From the NCBI GenBank assembly GCA_020049775.1, contig JAGVLO010000015.1, positions 186,001 through 250,000 on the forward strand: a DNA stretch of 64,000 nucleotides, read 5' to 3'. Both the position numbers and the translations under genes were made by a program. The stretch comes from Alphaproteobacteria bacterium (GTDB lineage Bacteria; Pseudomonadota; Alphaproteobacteria; Rickettsiales; SXRF01). Below the pieces are notes generated by a model that did not search any database, was not told the origin of the DNA, and saw only the letters and a program-made list of their open reading frames with translations. Positions 1-9,766 of the stretch are shown here, piece by piece. Each line of letters begins with the position of its first letter. Position 1 is the first letter of the stretch.

Positions 1-1
1 C

Positions 2-76
2 TCTGATGCAATGAAACAATCACTGGGATGGGCAAGTGAGCCTTCAAAACCAGCCGCTCAACGATTTCTGAGCTAA
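2..76 (+). CDS. C-terminal tail of an upstream gene (partial)
   Basis: A reading frame enters from the left edge and stays open for 24 codons before a TAA at 74-76, two bases before the TTG start of cobT. The tight spacing suggests a translationally coupled upstream gene. In many alphaproteobacteria cobS precedes cobT, but these residues do not show a CobS signature, so identity is left open. The frame is short enough to be open by chance. Confidence 0.35.
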   Translation, partial: SDAMKQSLGWASEPSKPAAQRFLS

Positions 77-78
77 CA

Positions 79-1908
79 TTGCTGAATTCTGGAAACAAAA
101 AACTGGCCGCCTTCAAGGAAGCGCTTGTCTCTACCACGCGCGCGCTTTCGGCGAAGCGCAAACTGGAAGTCGGCTATGCCGATATGCCGACATCTAATGA
201 AGGCATTGTGCTGGATGCTTTGCCAGAAATCCCCTCGCCCATAGCGCTGCCTGCGGTGCGCGGTGCGGCAGACCACGCGGCGCTTTTATTACGCTACCAC
301 AACACGGTGCTGCATGCGCATTATCGGCCCACTGATTATATGGCCGCAAGCTTTTTTGATATGATGGAAAATGTGCGCACAGAAGCGCTCGGCAGCGAGC
401 ATCTGGCCGGTGTGCGCCACAATCTTTACCGCCGCTACGAGCAGCAATCCATGCAGCGCGGGCTGAACGCGGGCGTATTGCCGCTTGTCAATAAGCTGGA
501 GATATTTGCGCGCCGCTACATTCAGGAATTACCGATACCCGATTTTTTTGCAGGCGTGCTTGAATCGCCAGATGACAATGTAAAAAAAATCCTGCCGTTG
601 TTGAAAGAACTGCATGGCAAGATTGATAATCAGGAAGCGTTTGCGTCGCTGTCGCTGAAGATGATTGATATGCTATCGGAAGCGTCGAATTCAGCGCATG
701 CGGGCGATAGCGAAGGCGGCAGCGGCGACACAACCCAGCAGCGCGCGCCCTCAGATGATATGCAACAGCAGGAAGCTGCGCTGGTGGCAGCCGGAGACAT
801 GACGGAAGATGAGGCTACGCAAGCCGTGCAAAGCCAGATGTCGCCCGGCGGTTCTGCAAGCGAGGAAGCGCAGCCCAAAAAGGGCAAAGATGCCAAAGTG
901 GATTATGAATCGCCCTACCCGTTCAAGCATAATGAAATGAGGCCGGCGGATCACTACCACGCATACACAACGCAGTTTGACGAAGTTGTGCCAGCATCGC
1001 AGCTGGCTAACCCGCAAGAGTTGGATGGCTTGCGCCAGCAGCTTGACCAGAAACTCTCGCAGTTCCAGAGCGTAACTTCGCGCCTCGCTAGCCGCCTGCA
1101 GCGCCTGCTGATGGCTAAACAGGCGCGCCGCTGGATATTCGACGAGGAAGACGGCATCATCGACAGCCGTAAGCTATCACGCATCATCATCCACCCTGAT
1201 TACGAAAGAATATACAAGCGTGAACAGGACACCGAGTTCCGCGATACGGTGGTCACGCTGCTTATCGATAATTCCGGCTCTATGCGCGGCAGGCCGATTA
1301 CCATAGCGGCGCTGAGCGCCGACATCATCAGCCGCACGCTGGAGCGCTGCGGCGTGAAGGTGGAAATACTGGGCTTTACTACTAAGGAATGGAAAGGTGG
1401 CAGCAGCTATAAACATTGGGTGAAACAGAACAAGCCAAACTATCCTGGCCGCCTGAATGACTTGCGGCATATTGTGTACAAGTCTGCGGACAGCAGCTGG
1501 CGTAAATCACGCAAGAACCTTGGGCTGATGCTCAAAGATGGCATACTGAAAGAAAATATAGACGGTGAGGCACTGATGTGGGCGCATGACCGCTTGCTGG
1601 CGCGGCCGGAACAAAGGCGCATATTGATGGTGATATCAGACGGTGCGCCGGTGGATGACAGCACCTTATCGGTCAATGGCGGTAGTTATCTCGACATACA
1701 TCTGCGCGAAACGATACGGCGTATTGAATCAGGAAAATCGATTGAGCTGCTTGCTATCGGTATCGGCCATGACGTAACGCGCTACTACGAGCGCGCAGTC
1801 ACGATTTCGGAAATTGATAAACTAGGCGAAACAATGACACAGCAGCTCACGGCGCTGTTCAGCGAATCAAAACAAACTACAGGAAAAAAAGTTAAGCGGC
1901 CTGCTTAG
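79..1908 (+). CDS. cobT: Cobaltochelatase subunit CobT
   Basis: CobT is the VWA-domain subunit of the aerobic cobaltochelatase CobNST, which inserts cobalt into hydrogenobyrinic acid a,c-diamide in cobalamin synthesis; it pairs with the AAA+ subunit CobS in the cytosol. The 609-residue product has the family length. It shows an N-terminal helical region, a low-complexity acidic and Gln-rich linker (about residues 210-290), and a C-terminal VWA domain with the MIDAS motif DNSGSM near residue 397. The C-terminus carries the usual GIGHDV segment. The start is TTG at 79, directly after an upstream stop; no good ATG lies nearby. The last 17 bases overlap the 3' end of rpmB on the other strand. No other cobalamin gene is in the window. 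Family assignment is secure, the exact start less so. Confidence 0.93.
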   Translation: MLNSGNKKLAAFKEALVSTTRALSAKRKLEVGYADMPTSNEGIVLDALPEIPSPIALPAVRGAADHAALLLRYHNTVLHAHYRPTDYMAASFFDMMENVRTEALGSEHLAGVRHNLYRRYEQQSMQRGLNAGVLPLVNKLEIFARRYIQELPIPDFFAGVLESPDDNVKKILPLLKELHGKIDNQEAFASLSLKMIDMLSEASNSAHAGDSEGGSGDTTQQRAPSDDMQQQEAALVAAGDMTEDEATQAVQSQMSPGGSASEEAQPKKGKDAKVDYESPYPFKHNEMRPADHYHAYTTQFDEVVPASQLANPQELDGLRQQLDQKLSQFQSVTSRLASRLQRLLMAKQARRWIFDEEDGIIDSRKLSRIIIHPDYERIYKREQDTEFRDTVVTLLIDNSGSMRGRPITIAALSADIISRTLERCGVKVEILGFTTKEWKGGSSYKHWVKQNKPNYPGRLNDLRHIVYKSADSSWRKSRKNLGLMLKDGILKENIDGEALMWAHDRLLARPEQRRILMVISDGAPVDDSTLSVNGGSYLDIHLRETIRRIESGKSIELLAIGIGHDVTRYYERAVTISEIDKLGETMTQQLTALFSESKQTTGKKVKRPA

Positions 1909-2188
1909 TAGCCAGTTTGCGCTTAATCTGGCGCTTCAGTCTTCCGGCTTCCAGCGTCATTTTGCGCTCGGAGTGATTGAGCAGGTAAGAATCCAGCCCA
2001 CCGTTATGCTCAATGCTGCGCAGCGTAGCCGCGGTAACGCGCAGGCTAATGGTCACGCCCAGTGCATCGCTGATCAGCGAAACATGCTGCAGGTTGGGGA
2101 GAAAGCGGGTTTTGGTTTTGTGGTTTGAGTGGGAAACCTTGTGACCAAATTGTGTACCGGTACCCGTAATTGCACAGCGCCTAGACAT
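1892..2188 (-). CDS. rpmB: 50S ribosomal protein L28
   Basis: Large-subunit ribosomal protein L28, 98 residues, a normal alphaproteobacterial length. The N-terminus MSRRCAITG, the segment [18 protein letters not shown] and the phrase [20 protein letters not shown] are characteristic of the family. The gene stands alone and converges on cobT, sharing 17 bases with the cobT 3' end. No intrinsic terminator is evident at this junction, so the two transcripts probably overlap. Confidence 0.96.
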   Translation of the reverse strand: MSRRCAITGTGTQFGHKVSHSNHKTKTRFLPNLQHVSLISDALGVTISLRVTAATLRSIEHNGGLDSYLLNHSERKMTLEAGRLKRQIKRKLATKQAA

Positions 2189-2356
2189 GATATTATTCCT
2201 TATTTTCTGGTCGTATAGTCCCCGAAACCACGTTTCAGGGATTTTGTGATGGAAAGTGTGAGTTTTTATGCGTTTTGAGGGGCTAAGTCAAGGCTTTTTG
2301 TAACTTGCGAAAAGCCAGCCAAGGAACAAGGCGGAAAACATAAAAACACCTGTAAG

Positions 2357-2815
2357 TTACTTAACTTTATAAATATTGTTAATGTAGCCCGTCCAGAAAT
2401 TCTCCAGCTGCTGCATGGTCTTGTTAATGGCACGAAGCTCGGCTTCATCCATTTCGCGTGACAGCATTTCAACATTGCGCTGGTAGAGTTCGTCGATTTT
2501 CTTGCAAAGCGCCATACCCTTTTCCGACAGCTTGATGCGCGTGGAGCGCTTGTCATGTGGGGCGCGTTCCTGCAGCAAATAGCCGTTTTCCACAAGCTTC
2601 TTTACGTTGTAAGACACGTTAGAGCCAAGGTAATAGCCACGGTTGGTCAATTCACCGATCGTGAGCTGCTCAGCGCTAATATTATAGAGAATCAGGGTTT
2701 GAACGTTATTGATGTCGTCCAGCTTCATGCGGTCGAGCTCGGTTTTGATAACGTCAAGGAAATGGCGGTGCAAACGCTCAATGAGCAGGATGGACTCGGT
2801 ATATACTTCTTTCAA
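2357..2815 (-). CDS. MarR-family regulator, LdtR-like
   Basis: A 152-residue winged-helix regulator of the MarR family. The sequence GYYLGSNVSYNVKKLVENGY is the recognition-helix region typical of the conserved alphaproteobacterial LdtR group, followed by the wing HDKRSTRIKLSEKG. LdtR of Liberibacter and relatives controls an L,D-transpeptidase and cell-wall or stress functions (established for that group; the target here is unknown). N- and C-terminal helices would form the dimer interface. A 17-bp perfect palindrome sits 24 bases upstream of the ATG, suggesting autoregulation. It lies downstream of the histidine kinase operon on the same strand but is separated by 105 bases, so it is probably transcribed independently. 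Confidence 0.88.
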   Translation of the reverse strand: MKEVYTESILLIERLHRHFLDVIKTELDRMKLDDINNVQTLILYNISAEQLTIGELTNRGYYLGSNVSYNVKKLVENGYLLQERAPHDKRSTRIKLSEKGMALCKKIDELYQRNVEMLSREMDEAELRAINKTMQQLENFWTGYINNIYKVK

Positions 2816-2838
2816 GACAGCCTCACTTTTAGGTTGTG

Positions 2839-2855
2839 TATTCTAGCCTAGAATA
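2839..2855. promoter_or_regulatory. Perfect 17-bp palindrome, probable MarR operator
   Basis: The arms TATTCTAG and CTAGAATA flank a single central C, giving a perfect palindrome 24 bases upstream of the MarR-family start codon. MarR dimers bind palindromes of this size and commonly repress their own promoter. No other copy of this palindrome was noticed in the window. Confidence 0.6.
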
Positions 2856-2920
2856 TCCGCGAATTGTTAAAATTCTGTTTAAATACAATAAAAAAGATTG
2901 GTTTATCCTTCCGGAAGCAC

Positions 2921-4447
2921 TTAGTCGTTGGACTTATACTCGGTTCCGGCTGGTGGTAAGGCAGGGAATGTAAGGGTCACAAGGGTGCCTTTGCCCACCT
3001 CGCTATCTATAGCAATCGTTCCATGGTGCAACTCCATTAGCTTCTTGGTCAGGGGCAGGCCAAGACCTGTTCCCTCGTATTTGCGGTTCAGGCCGCTATC
3101 GACCTGTCCGAAGCGCTGGAAAGCCTTTTCGACGTCTTCCATGCTCATTCCGATGCCAGTATCCTGCACGGTGATGATGAAATGCGTGACTTCGTTATCC
3201 ACGCCCTGAGTACGGATGGCTACATGCACCTTGCCGCCTGATTCGGTAAATTTGACAGCATTGGACACGATATTGAGAATAACCTGTATCAAACGTAAAC
3301 GGTCGGCCACCAGCGGCGGCAACATTTTTGGAATATCGGTAGTAATGGTAATGCTGCCTTTGGCTGCGCGTTCGGACATAATGGTCAATGATTTATTGAC
3401 AGCCTTGCCGATATGAACTTCTTCGTAACTGAGCGTAAGCTTACCTGCCTCTGCTTTCGAAAGGTCGAGAATGTCATTGATGATGTCCAGCAGGTGCGAG
3501 CCGGATTCGTTGATGTCCTTTACATATTCAAGGTATTTCTGGTCACCAATTGGGCCAAAAAGCTGGTTCATTAGAATAGATGAAAAGCCGATGATGGCGT
3601 TGAGCGGTGTGCGCAACTCATGGCTGATATTGGCAAGAAAGTGCGATTTTGCACGGTTGGCGGATTCTGCCGCATCCTTGGCTTTTTCCAGCTCGGTGTA
3701 TTGCTGCTTCAGCCGCTGGTCGCGCGCGCCTATTTCCGTCAACATGTCGTTGAAGGCGTTGGTCAGGATATGCATTTCATTCCTGTCTTCATTAACGGCG
3801 TCGCCCTCAAACTCTGCTCGTATATTATAGTCTTTGCGTATGGACACCTCACGTGCCGTGCTTGCGAGGTTGAGGATGGGGCGTGAAATAGTGCGCTGCA
3901 GGTAAATGGCGAGGATGTAGGATATGGCCAGCGTCGTAGCTACAACACTCAATGCGATGGTTGTCTGCTTTTCGATATAGCGCTTAACCGGATCGAGCGT
4001 GGATTCGAGGTAAATATAACCGATTTTTTCCTGCATTTTTTCTATCGGCTTCATAAGCTCGATAGAATCTTCGCCAATTTCGGCGCGTGGCTCAAGATTG
4101 GTGGGGCATAGCAGCTTTTTCTTTTCTTCGATGGCTTTATTGCCATAGCGGGCAAATTGCACGCCTGACTGGTTATACAGACACGCCTGCACGATAGTCT
4201 GCTGCACACTGAATACGTTCAGGTTTGCCTCGGCCTGCTTGTCGTCATTAAAGATAAGGGCTGCCGTGTTGCGGTCGCCCACGATAGAGGCCGAGACGTC
4301 CAGCTCCCTGAGAATAGAGAGCCGCAGGTTGTAAACCCCGATAATTGAAATGGCGAATGTAGTAAGCAGCACAGACACAGCGCTAATCGCCATGATGATG
4401 TAGGTCAGGCGCTGCTTGATGGATGTGTTTCTCAGGAACAGCAACAT
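2921..4447 (-). CDS. Hybrid-free sensor histidine kinase with CHASE8-like periplasmic domain
   Basis: A 508-residue inner-membrane histidine kinase. Visible order: TM1 about 18-40; a periplasmic domain of about 120 residues resembling CHASE8, the sensor domain of YfiN/DgcN (segment DRNTAALIFNDDKQAE); TM2 about 162-184; HAMP 185-240; a short coiled coil; HisKA with SHELRTPLNAI and phosphoacceptor His276; and HATPase_c with the N box around Asn392/396, DTGIGM and GTGLGL. No receiver domain is attached and no response regulator lies adjacent. The gene is the last of a TonB receptor - YfiR - kinase operon, starting 11 bases after yfiR. YfiR proteins inhibit CHASE8-bearing YfiN in Pseudomonas. I infer the YfiR homologue here controls this kinase in the same periplasmic manner, with kinase output replacing GGDEF. 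Confidence 0.92.
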   Translation of the reverse strand: MLLFLRNTSIKQRLTYIIMAISAVSVLLTTFAISIIGVYNLRLSILRELDVSASIVGDRNTAALIFNDDKQAEANLNVFSVQQTIVQACLYNQSGVQFARYGNKAIEEKKKLLCPTNLEPRAEIGEDSIELMKPIEKMQEKIGYIYLESTLDPVKRYIEKQTTIALSVVATTLAISYILAIYLQRTISRPILNLASTAREVSIRKDYNIRAEFEGDAVNEDRNEMHILTNAFNDMLTEIGARDQRLKQQYTELEKAKDAAESANRAKSHFLANISHELRTPLNAIIGFSSILMNQLFGPIGDQKYLEYVKDINESGSHLLDIINDILDLSKAEAGKLTLSYEEVHIGKAVNKSLTIMSERAAKGSITITTDIPKMLPPLVADRLRLIQVILNIVSNAVKFTESGGKVHVAIRTQGVDNEVTHFIITVQDTGIGMSMEDVEKAFQRFGQVDSGLNRKYEGTGLGLPLTKKLMELHHGTIAIDSEVGKGTLVTLTFPALPPAGTEYKSND

Positions 4448-4458
4448 GTCCGCCGCCC

Positions 4459-5010
4459 CTATTTGTCTATGACCTTGAGCGCAATTTCCAGTAATTGCGC
4501 ATCAACACGAAGGCCAGCAGAGGTAATCGACTTGGTATTGACGGCGATTTTTATTTTATTGTCACTCATGACGAAACCAATCATGCCCCCTTGTTCAGCG
4601 AACTGTTCATGATCACTGACGGTGAGTAAAGGTTTTGCCCTGAGTGTACCGAGTATTTCAGGAATATTGGATGATTCGGATGCGCTGATAAACAGTATAT
4701 GGCAATGCTTGTCAGAATTCCGCCAGTTGGCTTCAGGCACAAGGGAAAGCTTCAGCTTATCAGTGGATGCAGCCTGGAAGACCTTGCTGGCCTTATTGAT
4801 ACCGCTGCTGCCAACCGTGCAGATGTCAATGTTTGACAGCTTGCTGGTGGATTTATCACCCGGCCATTCGATAAATTTCACGAAATTATAGATGAAGGCA
4901 GCCTTGACGAGGCTTTCCTTTTCTTCGTCGGCAACAGCTGCGGGTGCGCTTACCAACACACTGCATGTGAAGCAGAGAGCAAAGGCTAGATGGTAGAGGA
5001 CTTTATTCAC
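4459..5010 (-). CDS. Periplasmic YfiR-family protein (DUF4154)
   Basis: A 183-residue exported protein. A signal peptide occupies about residues 1-27 (hydrophobic core followed by APAAVADE). The mature part has the DUF4154 hallmarks KAAFIYNFVKFIEWP near its start and the conserved C-terminal pattern GGMIGFVMSDNKIKIAVN followed by DAQLLEIA. The two conserved cysteine regions (DICTVG and KHCHILF) could form the redox-sensitive disulfides described for YfiR. It sits three bases downstream of the TonB receptor and 11 bases upstream of the kinase, so the three are almost certainly one transcript. The function as a redox- or envelope-stress-responsive repressor of the neighbouring kinase is inferred from the family. 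Confidence 0.88.
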   Translation of the reverse strand: MNKVLYHLAFALCFTCSVLVSAPAAVADEEKESLVKAAFIYNFVKFIEWPGDKSTSKLSNIDICTVGSSGINKASKVFQAASTDKLKLSLVPEANWRNSDKHCHILFISASESSNIPEILGTLRAKPLLTVSDHEQFAEQGGMIGFVMSDNKIKIAVNTKSITSAGLRVDAQLLEIALKVIDK

Positions 5011-5013
5011 GAA

Positions 5014-7005
5014 TTAAAACTTCCAAGTAATATTGCCGTACACGCTACGCGGTATTTGAGATTGTGATTGATAGAGGAAGCCTGTGAATTCCTTATGACG
5101 GTTATCAAGCAGGTTCTGACCTACGATGGAAAGTTCCAGTGAATCAAGTGCCTGCCATGCCAACCTTGTGTCGAGGCGTGTATATTGTGGAATCGCAAGA
5201 CGGTCAAGGTTATCTACGAAGTAAAGCGACGTATCAAACTGCACGTCATTAGGCAACTGGAATGACGAGCGGAAATTGATCTGGTTGATGGGTGACTTGC
5301 CTGCAAACGAGAAACCAAACGGATCTGGCTGGTCAAATTTGAGTTGCAGGTAGCTGTAGGTGGCGGTGAATTCTGCGTATGATGTAGCATTCCATTTTGC
5401 AACGGTTTCGAAGCCGTAGGAGCTTGCTGTACCCATGTTCACGGGCAATACCGGCACTACGACATAGGTGCCAAGCGACGTGGTAATCGGGCCGAACGGC
5501 GTTCCCTGCATACCCAGAACAAGTTTGTCGTAATCGTTATAGAAGGTTGCAATATCGAGCGAAGTGTTATCTGTCGGTTGTATGCGGTAACCGATTTCAT
5601 ATGTTACCACTTCTTCCGATTCCGTGTGCGGATCACCGTAGCGTACACCTATAACGCCGGCAGCAAGCGTTGCAGCTGAAAGCTGCAGGTCAGACTGACC
5701 TACGTTGGGTGTGCGTACAGCACGTGATATTGAACTCCACAGTGTGTGGTTTTCATTAATCAACCATGACAAGCGGGCGCTCGGTTCATATTCAAAATCG
5801 GTGTATTCGTTATATTCCAGTTTTGTGCCGAGAGTCAGGAACACTTCTTTTGGCAGGAGGGTGATTTTATCCTGTATGAAGGTACTCACCAGATTGTCCG
5901 AACGGCTTGGCGGAGCAAATTTAATATAGTCTGTGCCTTCAGTGCTGCTGTCGATAAAGCGATATGCCGCACCAACCACTATTTCCTGATTGGAAAAATC
6001 ACTTGTTGCATATTGTGTGTCTATGTCGAATGTCTGTATATTCGAGGAATATAATATGTTAGAGCGGCGTGCGTCGTCATAGTACATCTGTAAATTAAAT
6101 TCCGTGGTGTCAGATAATTTGTTTTTCCAGCGGCCAAGTATGTTCGCACCTCTTGCAGTTTCACGGTCGGAGAGTGAGCGCGCTGCGCCATCGGTTGGCA
6201 GATTTAGTGCATAACTTTCACTTACGCTGTAAATGTCGCCTTGGATTGTATAAGATTTCTTTTCACCTGCATCCATGTCTGCGCGGAAACCGGTTTGTAT
6301 TTTGTTCCAGTTATCGCCCGCGCCTGTGCCGGTATTGGTTTTAGCTTCGTCATTATCAGTATATTTTGCATATACCCGCATATGCCCCTTATCACCAATT
6401 TTTGCACCATAGCGGCCAGTAGTTTCAGCGTTCTTAAAACTACCCAGAGTTAAAGAAGCAAGCCCGCCTTGCGTATCTTCTGCTTTTTTGGTGATGATGT
6501 TGATTACGCCGTTAACCGCATTTGCGCCCCACAGCGTTGCGCCCGGGCCGCGGATAACTTCGATGCGTTCAATGTCTTGAAGCGGTGTATCCTGAACATC
6601 CCAATACACACCCGAGAATAATGGCGTATATATGGTGCGTCCGTCCATTAACACCAGAAGTTTATTGGAAAACTGGTCGTTTGACCCGCGTGAGCTGACA
6701 GCCCACTGGTGCGAGCCGGATTGTGCCACATTGAGGCCGGGAACCATGCGGAGTGCCTCGGGAATGGATGTTGCGCCGCTGCGCTTTATGTCTTCCGGTG
6801 TGATTACGAAAATGGCCGCTGCCGCCTCGCTCGCTTTTTCAGAGCGCTTGGATACCGAGGTCACCTCGATGTTGCTGAGCTGCTCGAGAGAAAGGCTGAG
6901 CAATTCGTTTGGGTTGAGTTCGGTTGCACTGGCGGCGGAAATGTTCAGGGCAAATGCAAATGACCCTAGTATGGTGCTACGGGCCAGATATGAAAGACGT
7001 GACAT
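5014..7005 (-). CDS. TonB-dependent outer-membrane receptor
   Basis: A 663-residue receptor: signal peptide about 1-27 ending in SAASA; plug domain about 45-165 with the motifs PEALRMVPG, SSRG, VLMDGRTIY, IEVIRGPG and WGANAVNGVINIITKK; then a 22-stranded barrel ending in the aromatic residue Phe (NITWKF), as expected for BamA-dependent insertion. The ligand cannot be read from the sequence. The plug resembles receptors found next to YfiR-type genes, so a signalling role is plausible. I considered vitamin B12 because of cobT, but the 149-base upstream gap has no recognisable cobalamin riboswitch. That gap holds only a weak 6-bp AAGGTT/AACCTT hairpin around 7054-7070. Confidence 0.93.
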   Translation of the reverse strand: MSRLSYLARSTILGSFAFALNISAASATELNPNELLSLSLEQLSNIEVTSVSKRSEKASEAAAAIFVITPEDIKRSGATSIPEALRMVPGLNVAQSGSHQWAVSSRGSNDQFSNKLLVLMDGRTIYTPLFSGVYWDVQDTPLQDIERIEVIRGPGATLWGANAVNGVINIITKKAEDTQGGLASLTLGSFKNAETTGRYGAKIGDKGHMRVYAKYTDNDEAKTNTGTGAGDNWNKIQTGFRADMDAGEKKSYTIQGDIYSVSESYALNLPTDGAARSLSDRETARGANILGRWKNKLSDTTEFNLQMYYDDARRSNILYSSNIQTFDIDTQYATSDFSNQEIVVGAAYRFIDSSTEGTDYIKFAPPSRSDNLVSTFIQDKITLLPKEVFLTLGTKLEYNEYTDFEYEPSARLSWLINENHTLWSSISRAVRTPNVGQSDLQLSAATLAAGVIGVRYGDPHTESEEVVTYEIGYRIQPTDNTSLDIATFYNDYDKLVLGMQGTPFGPITTSLGTYVVVPVLPVNMGTASSYGFETVAKWNATSYAEFTATYSYLQLKFDQPDPFGFSFAGKSPINQINFRSSFQLPNDVQFDTSLYFVDNLDRLAIPQYTRLDTRLAWQALDSLELSIVGQNLLDNRHKEFTGFLYQSQSQIPRSVYGNITWKF

Positions 7006-7154
7006 TGATAATCCTCTATTTTTTTATTGAAGAGCTACGAGGATTAGCAATCGAAGGTTAAAAAAACCTTATAGGATTTTAATAAAATGCAAAATATCGC
7101 ATTATCGCCGAGTTTTATAAGCCTTTTGTGATAATTAAGCTGCACAGCTTATGG

Positions 7155-8594
7155 CTAGGCCCTGCTGATTCTCACCCGCAAAGGATGCTTTAATTTCAGT
7201 GAGATACCAGGTTCCATCGGGTTGCCAAGTACGTTACATGCCTTAATATTAAAGAGAGGTAACAATTTTGCTATGACGACCTTGGCTTCCATTTCTACAA
7301 ATTTATAGCCTGTGCATTTTCGCGGCCCATGGGAGAATGGAAAATAAAGACCGTGGTCAACCGGCGTATCTTCTCCTTGGGCAAAACGCTCCGGAATAAA
7401 TGCGTTGGCATTTTCCCACCAGCGCGGGTGGCGATGCATTGTAATCTGTGGGATTACTACGGCAGTCCCCTTGCTGATTTTGTAGCCGCCAATTATTTCG
7501 TCTTCGATGGGTTCACGGCTGGTTACCCAAAATGGGGGATATAAACGCATTGTTTCCATAAACACCGCATTCAGGTAGCGCATCTTGCTGATGGCTTCAT
7601 AAGTAAGCGGCGTGCTGTCGGTGTTTGAGGTGTATGGTGCTGCGGTATGTATGTCATCGCGAAGTGTGCGCACGACATCAGGGCGGCTATCAAGTGCATA
7701 CCACAGCCACTGCATCAGTATTGATGTGCTTTCAAAACCGGCAAAAACCATACTCAGGGTATGGTCCATGATATCGTTATCGGTCATGGATTCAGGGTTG
7801 CCCTGCTGCGCCGCGTAAAGCAATGCCAGCATGTTATATTTATCGGTCAGAGAACCCTGGCGGTATTTTGCAAGCAGGTCACTGATGATTTCTTTAATCG
7901 AGATCAGCTCTTTGTTGAATACACGATAAGACGGCGTACCAAGCATTTTACGCATATCGACGCGAGGCAGAATACGCAGGTCTTTAAGGTAGGCGATGAA
8001 TATATTAAATGAATGATGTATCTGTGCAATTGTGCTGTCACTAAGATTATCTTTGCCGAAAATTGATTTTAGGATGATTTCGATGGTGACGGACGCCATC
8101 TCTTTTGTAATGTCGATTTCTGCCGCGCCTTTTTCAGTAAGTTTCAGCCAGCGCTGCTTGAAGCGATCGGCCACATGGTTGGAAATATCAAAATAATAGC
8201 CTTCAATCTGTTCGCGCTTGAACATCGGCTGTATTTTTTGGCGGTCGCGTTTCCATTTATCGCCGTTGCTGGTCAGCAAGCCCTGCCCCAGCACGGATTC
8301 AAAGCGTATGTAGGCGGCGCTCTTGCGGTAATTTTTATTATTTTCCATCAGCACATAGCGTACCAGATCGGGATGGTTTATCTGAATCGATTTCAAACCA
8401 AGCATCGGTATCGGGATAATGTCGCCATAGCGCAGCGAATTATCCGCCAGTACACCTATAGGGTCGCGTTTTACATGCAGCAACATACCCAGCAGCGGAT
8501 ATCCTTTTGGCCCACCTGTGGTTGTATATTGCACAGGTTCAATTTCCTGCGCGTATCCTTTTGTGCTGTCTGGGTAAATCTGTGCGCTTGCCAT
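7155..8594 (-). CDS. Cytochrome P450
   Basis: A 479-residue haem-thiolate monooxygenase without a membrane anchor. Visible landmarks: I-helix oxygen-activation motif AGFEST (285-290), K-helix ETMR (347-350), PERF region near 402, and the haem loop FSHGPRKCTG with axial Cys427. The substrate entry region resembles fatty-acid-type or CYP4/CYP102-like bacterial P450s, but the substrate is not determinable. It is divergent from a membrane fatty acid desaturase 108 bases away, so shared control and lipid-related oxidation is a reasonable inference. No dedicated redox partner is beside it; the [2Fe-2S]-like protein at 10.1 kb is of the thioredoxin-fold type and is not a typical P450 ferredoxin. Confidence 0.93.
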   Translation of the reverse strand: MASAQIYPDSTKGYAQEIEPVQYTTTGGPKGYPLLGMLLHVKRDPIGVLADNSLRYGDIIPIPMLGLKSIQINHPDLVRYVLMENNKNYRKSAAYIRFESVLGQGLLTSNGDKWKRDRQKIQPMFKREQIEGYYFDISNHVADRFKQRWLKLTEKGAAEIDITKEMASVTIEIILKSIFGKDNLSDSTIAQIHHSFNIFIAYLKDLRILPRVDMRKMLGTPSYRVFNKELISIKEIISDLLAKYRQGSLTDKYNMLALLYAAQQGNPESMTDNDIMDHTLSMVFAGFESTSILMQWLWYALDSRPDVVRTLRDDIHTAAPYTSNTDSTPLTYEAISKMRYLNAVFMETMRLYPPFWVTSREPIEDEIIGGYKISKGTAVVIPQITMHRHPRWWENANAFIPERFAQGEDTPVDHGLYFPFSHGPRKCTGYKFVEMEAKVVIAKLLPLFNIKACNVLGNPMEPGISLKLKHPLRVRISRA

Positions 8595-8702
8595 GTCGTT
8601 TTGTAGGCAGCCTGCAACACAAAGTCAAGAAATGCTACCGAACTGTACAATCAGTTGACTATCAAAAATTATTACCCATATATAGCTCGTTAATAAATAT
8701 GA

Positions 8703-9689
8703 ATGGATCAAGGCATGAATAAGGCAGACTACTTTGCCATAAAAAACCAGATTTCCTTCGATAAACCGCTGTGGATAACGCTGGCACTGATAGTTATAGA
8801 CCTTGGTATTCTTGCCACCGCGCTTTATTTCCTGACACTTGGTAGTTTGCCTGCATTCATCGCCGCGCAATTTCTGCTGACGCTTTTTTACTTCCATAAT
8901 TTCGGCATACTGCATGAAGCCGGACACGGTAATGTGCATCATGACCGCTGGATAAACACCGTTATCGGCCATTATTCGAGCATGTTCTGTTTTATGCCCT
9001 ATTTTCCGTGGAAACTGATTCATCAGGAACATCATGTCTGGGCGGGCAACATCGATAAAGACCCGACCATGGCCAACCTGAAAAAAATGCGCGAACAGAA
9101 AAAAGTATCTTGGCTGGTGAATTTCGCGTGGCGCAGCTGGATTCCGCTTGCGGCACTGTTGCAGCATTTCGTGTTCTGGCTTTACCCGCTCACCATGTGG
9201 GAAACCGGAAAAATGAACATGAAAAGCTTTTTACAAAGCCTGTTTTCCGTGGGGCTGATTGCCAGCTTCTATTACCTTGCGTTCACCTTGTTCCCCAATG
9301 TCGTAAACCTGCAGAATCTGTGGCCTTCATTGATTATGTACCTGATGGTAACTGAGCTGGTGAATTTGCCACACCATGTCAACCTGCCGACATTCCATAC
9401 TTCTGAAAAGCGCAACAAGTTGCACCCGTGGGAACAAAATGTCACTACACGTAGCTGCCACTATCCTTACGGGCTATCAGCCTTGTTCACACTTAATTTT
9501 AGTTACCATACCGAGCATCATTTTTTTCCAAACCTTCCATGGTATCGCTTGCCGCATCTGCGTTCCATCTTGAAACCTAAGCTGGCTGGCGATTACAACG
9601 AGGTTATCGGCATTGGCTGGAACCTGGCCAACCGCTCCCGCGATGCTAACGATATTGTGCTTCCTGAGATACAACATCCTATTTTGTAA
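8703..9689 (+). CDS. Membrane fatty acid desaturase family protein
   Basis: A 328-residue integral membrane di-iron enzyme. Three histidine boxes are visible: HEAGHGNVHH (71-80), HQEHH (107-111) and HTEHH (269-273), with hydrophobic pairs before and between them, as in acyl-lipid desaturases and related hydroxylases or carotenoid enzymes. The reaction and regiospecificity cannot be read. Start ATG at 8703 is followed by a second ATG four codons later; neither has a strong ribosome-binding site. It is divergent from the P450 gene, and the small gap between them must hold both promoters. Confidence 0.9.
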   Translation: MDQGMNKADYFAIKNQISFDKPLWITLALIVIDLGILATALYFLTLGSLPAFIAAQFLLTLFYFHNFGILHEAGHGNVHHDRWINTVIGHYSSMFCFMPYFPWKLIHQEHHVWAGNIDKDPTMANLKKMREQKKVSWLVNFAWRSWIPLAALLQHFVFWLYPLTMWETGKMNMKSFLQSLFSVGLIASFYYLAFTLFPNVVNLQNLWPSLIMYLMVTELVNLPHHVNLPTFHTSEKRNKLHPWEQNVTTRSCHYPYGLSALFTLNFSYHTEHHFFPNLPWYRLPHLRSILKPKLAGDYNEVIGIGWNLANRSRDANDIVLPEIQHPIL

Positions 9690-9766
9690 ACTGAATTTGC
9701 AACAATTGATTGTCATGCGCGTGGATTTCTGTATAACTGCCCCAGTTCAAACTATGTGAGGCCAAC

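Noticed and set aside
7006-7154. Possible cobalamin riboswitch ahead of the TonB receptor
   Set aside because: The gap is short and AT-rich, and no B12-box or extended stem structure is visible.
8625-9167. A 180-codon frame on the minus strand over the desaturase
   Set aside because: It lies inside a well-supported desaturase gene, has a non-protein-like composition and no ribosome-binding site.
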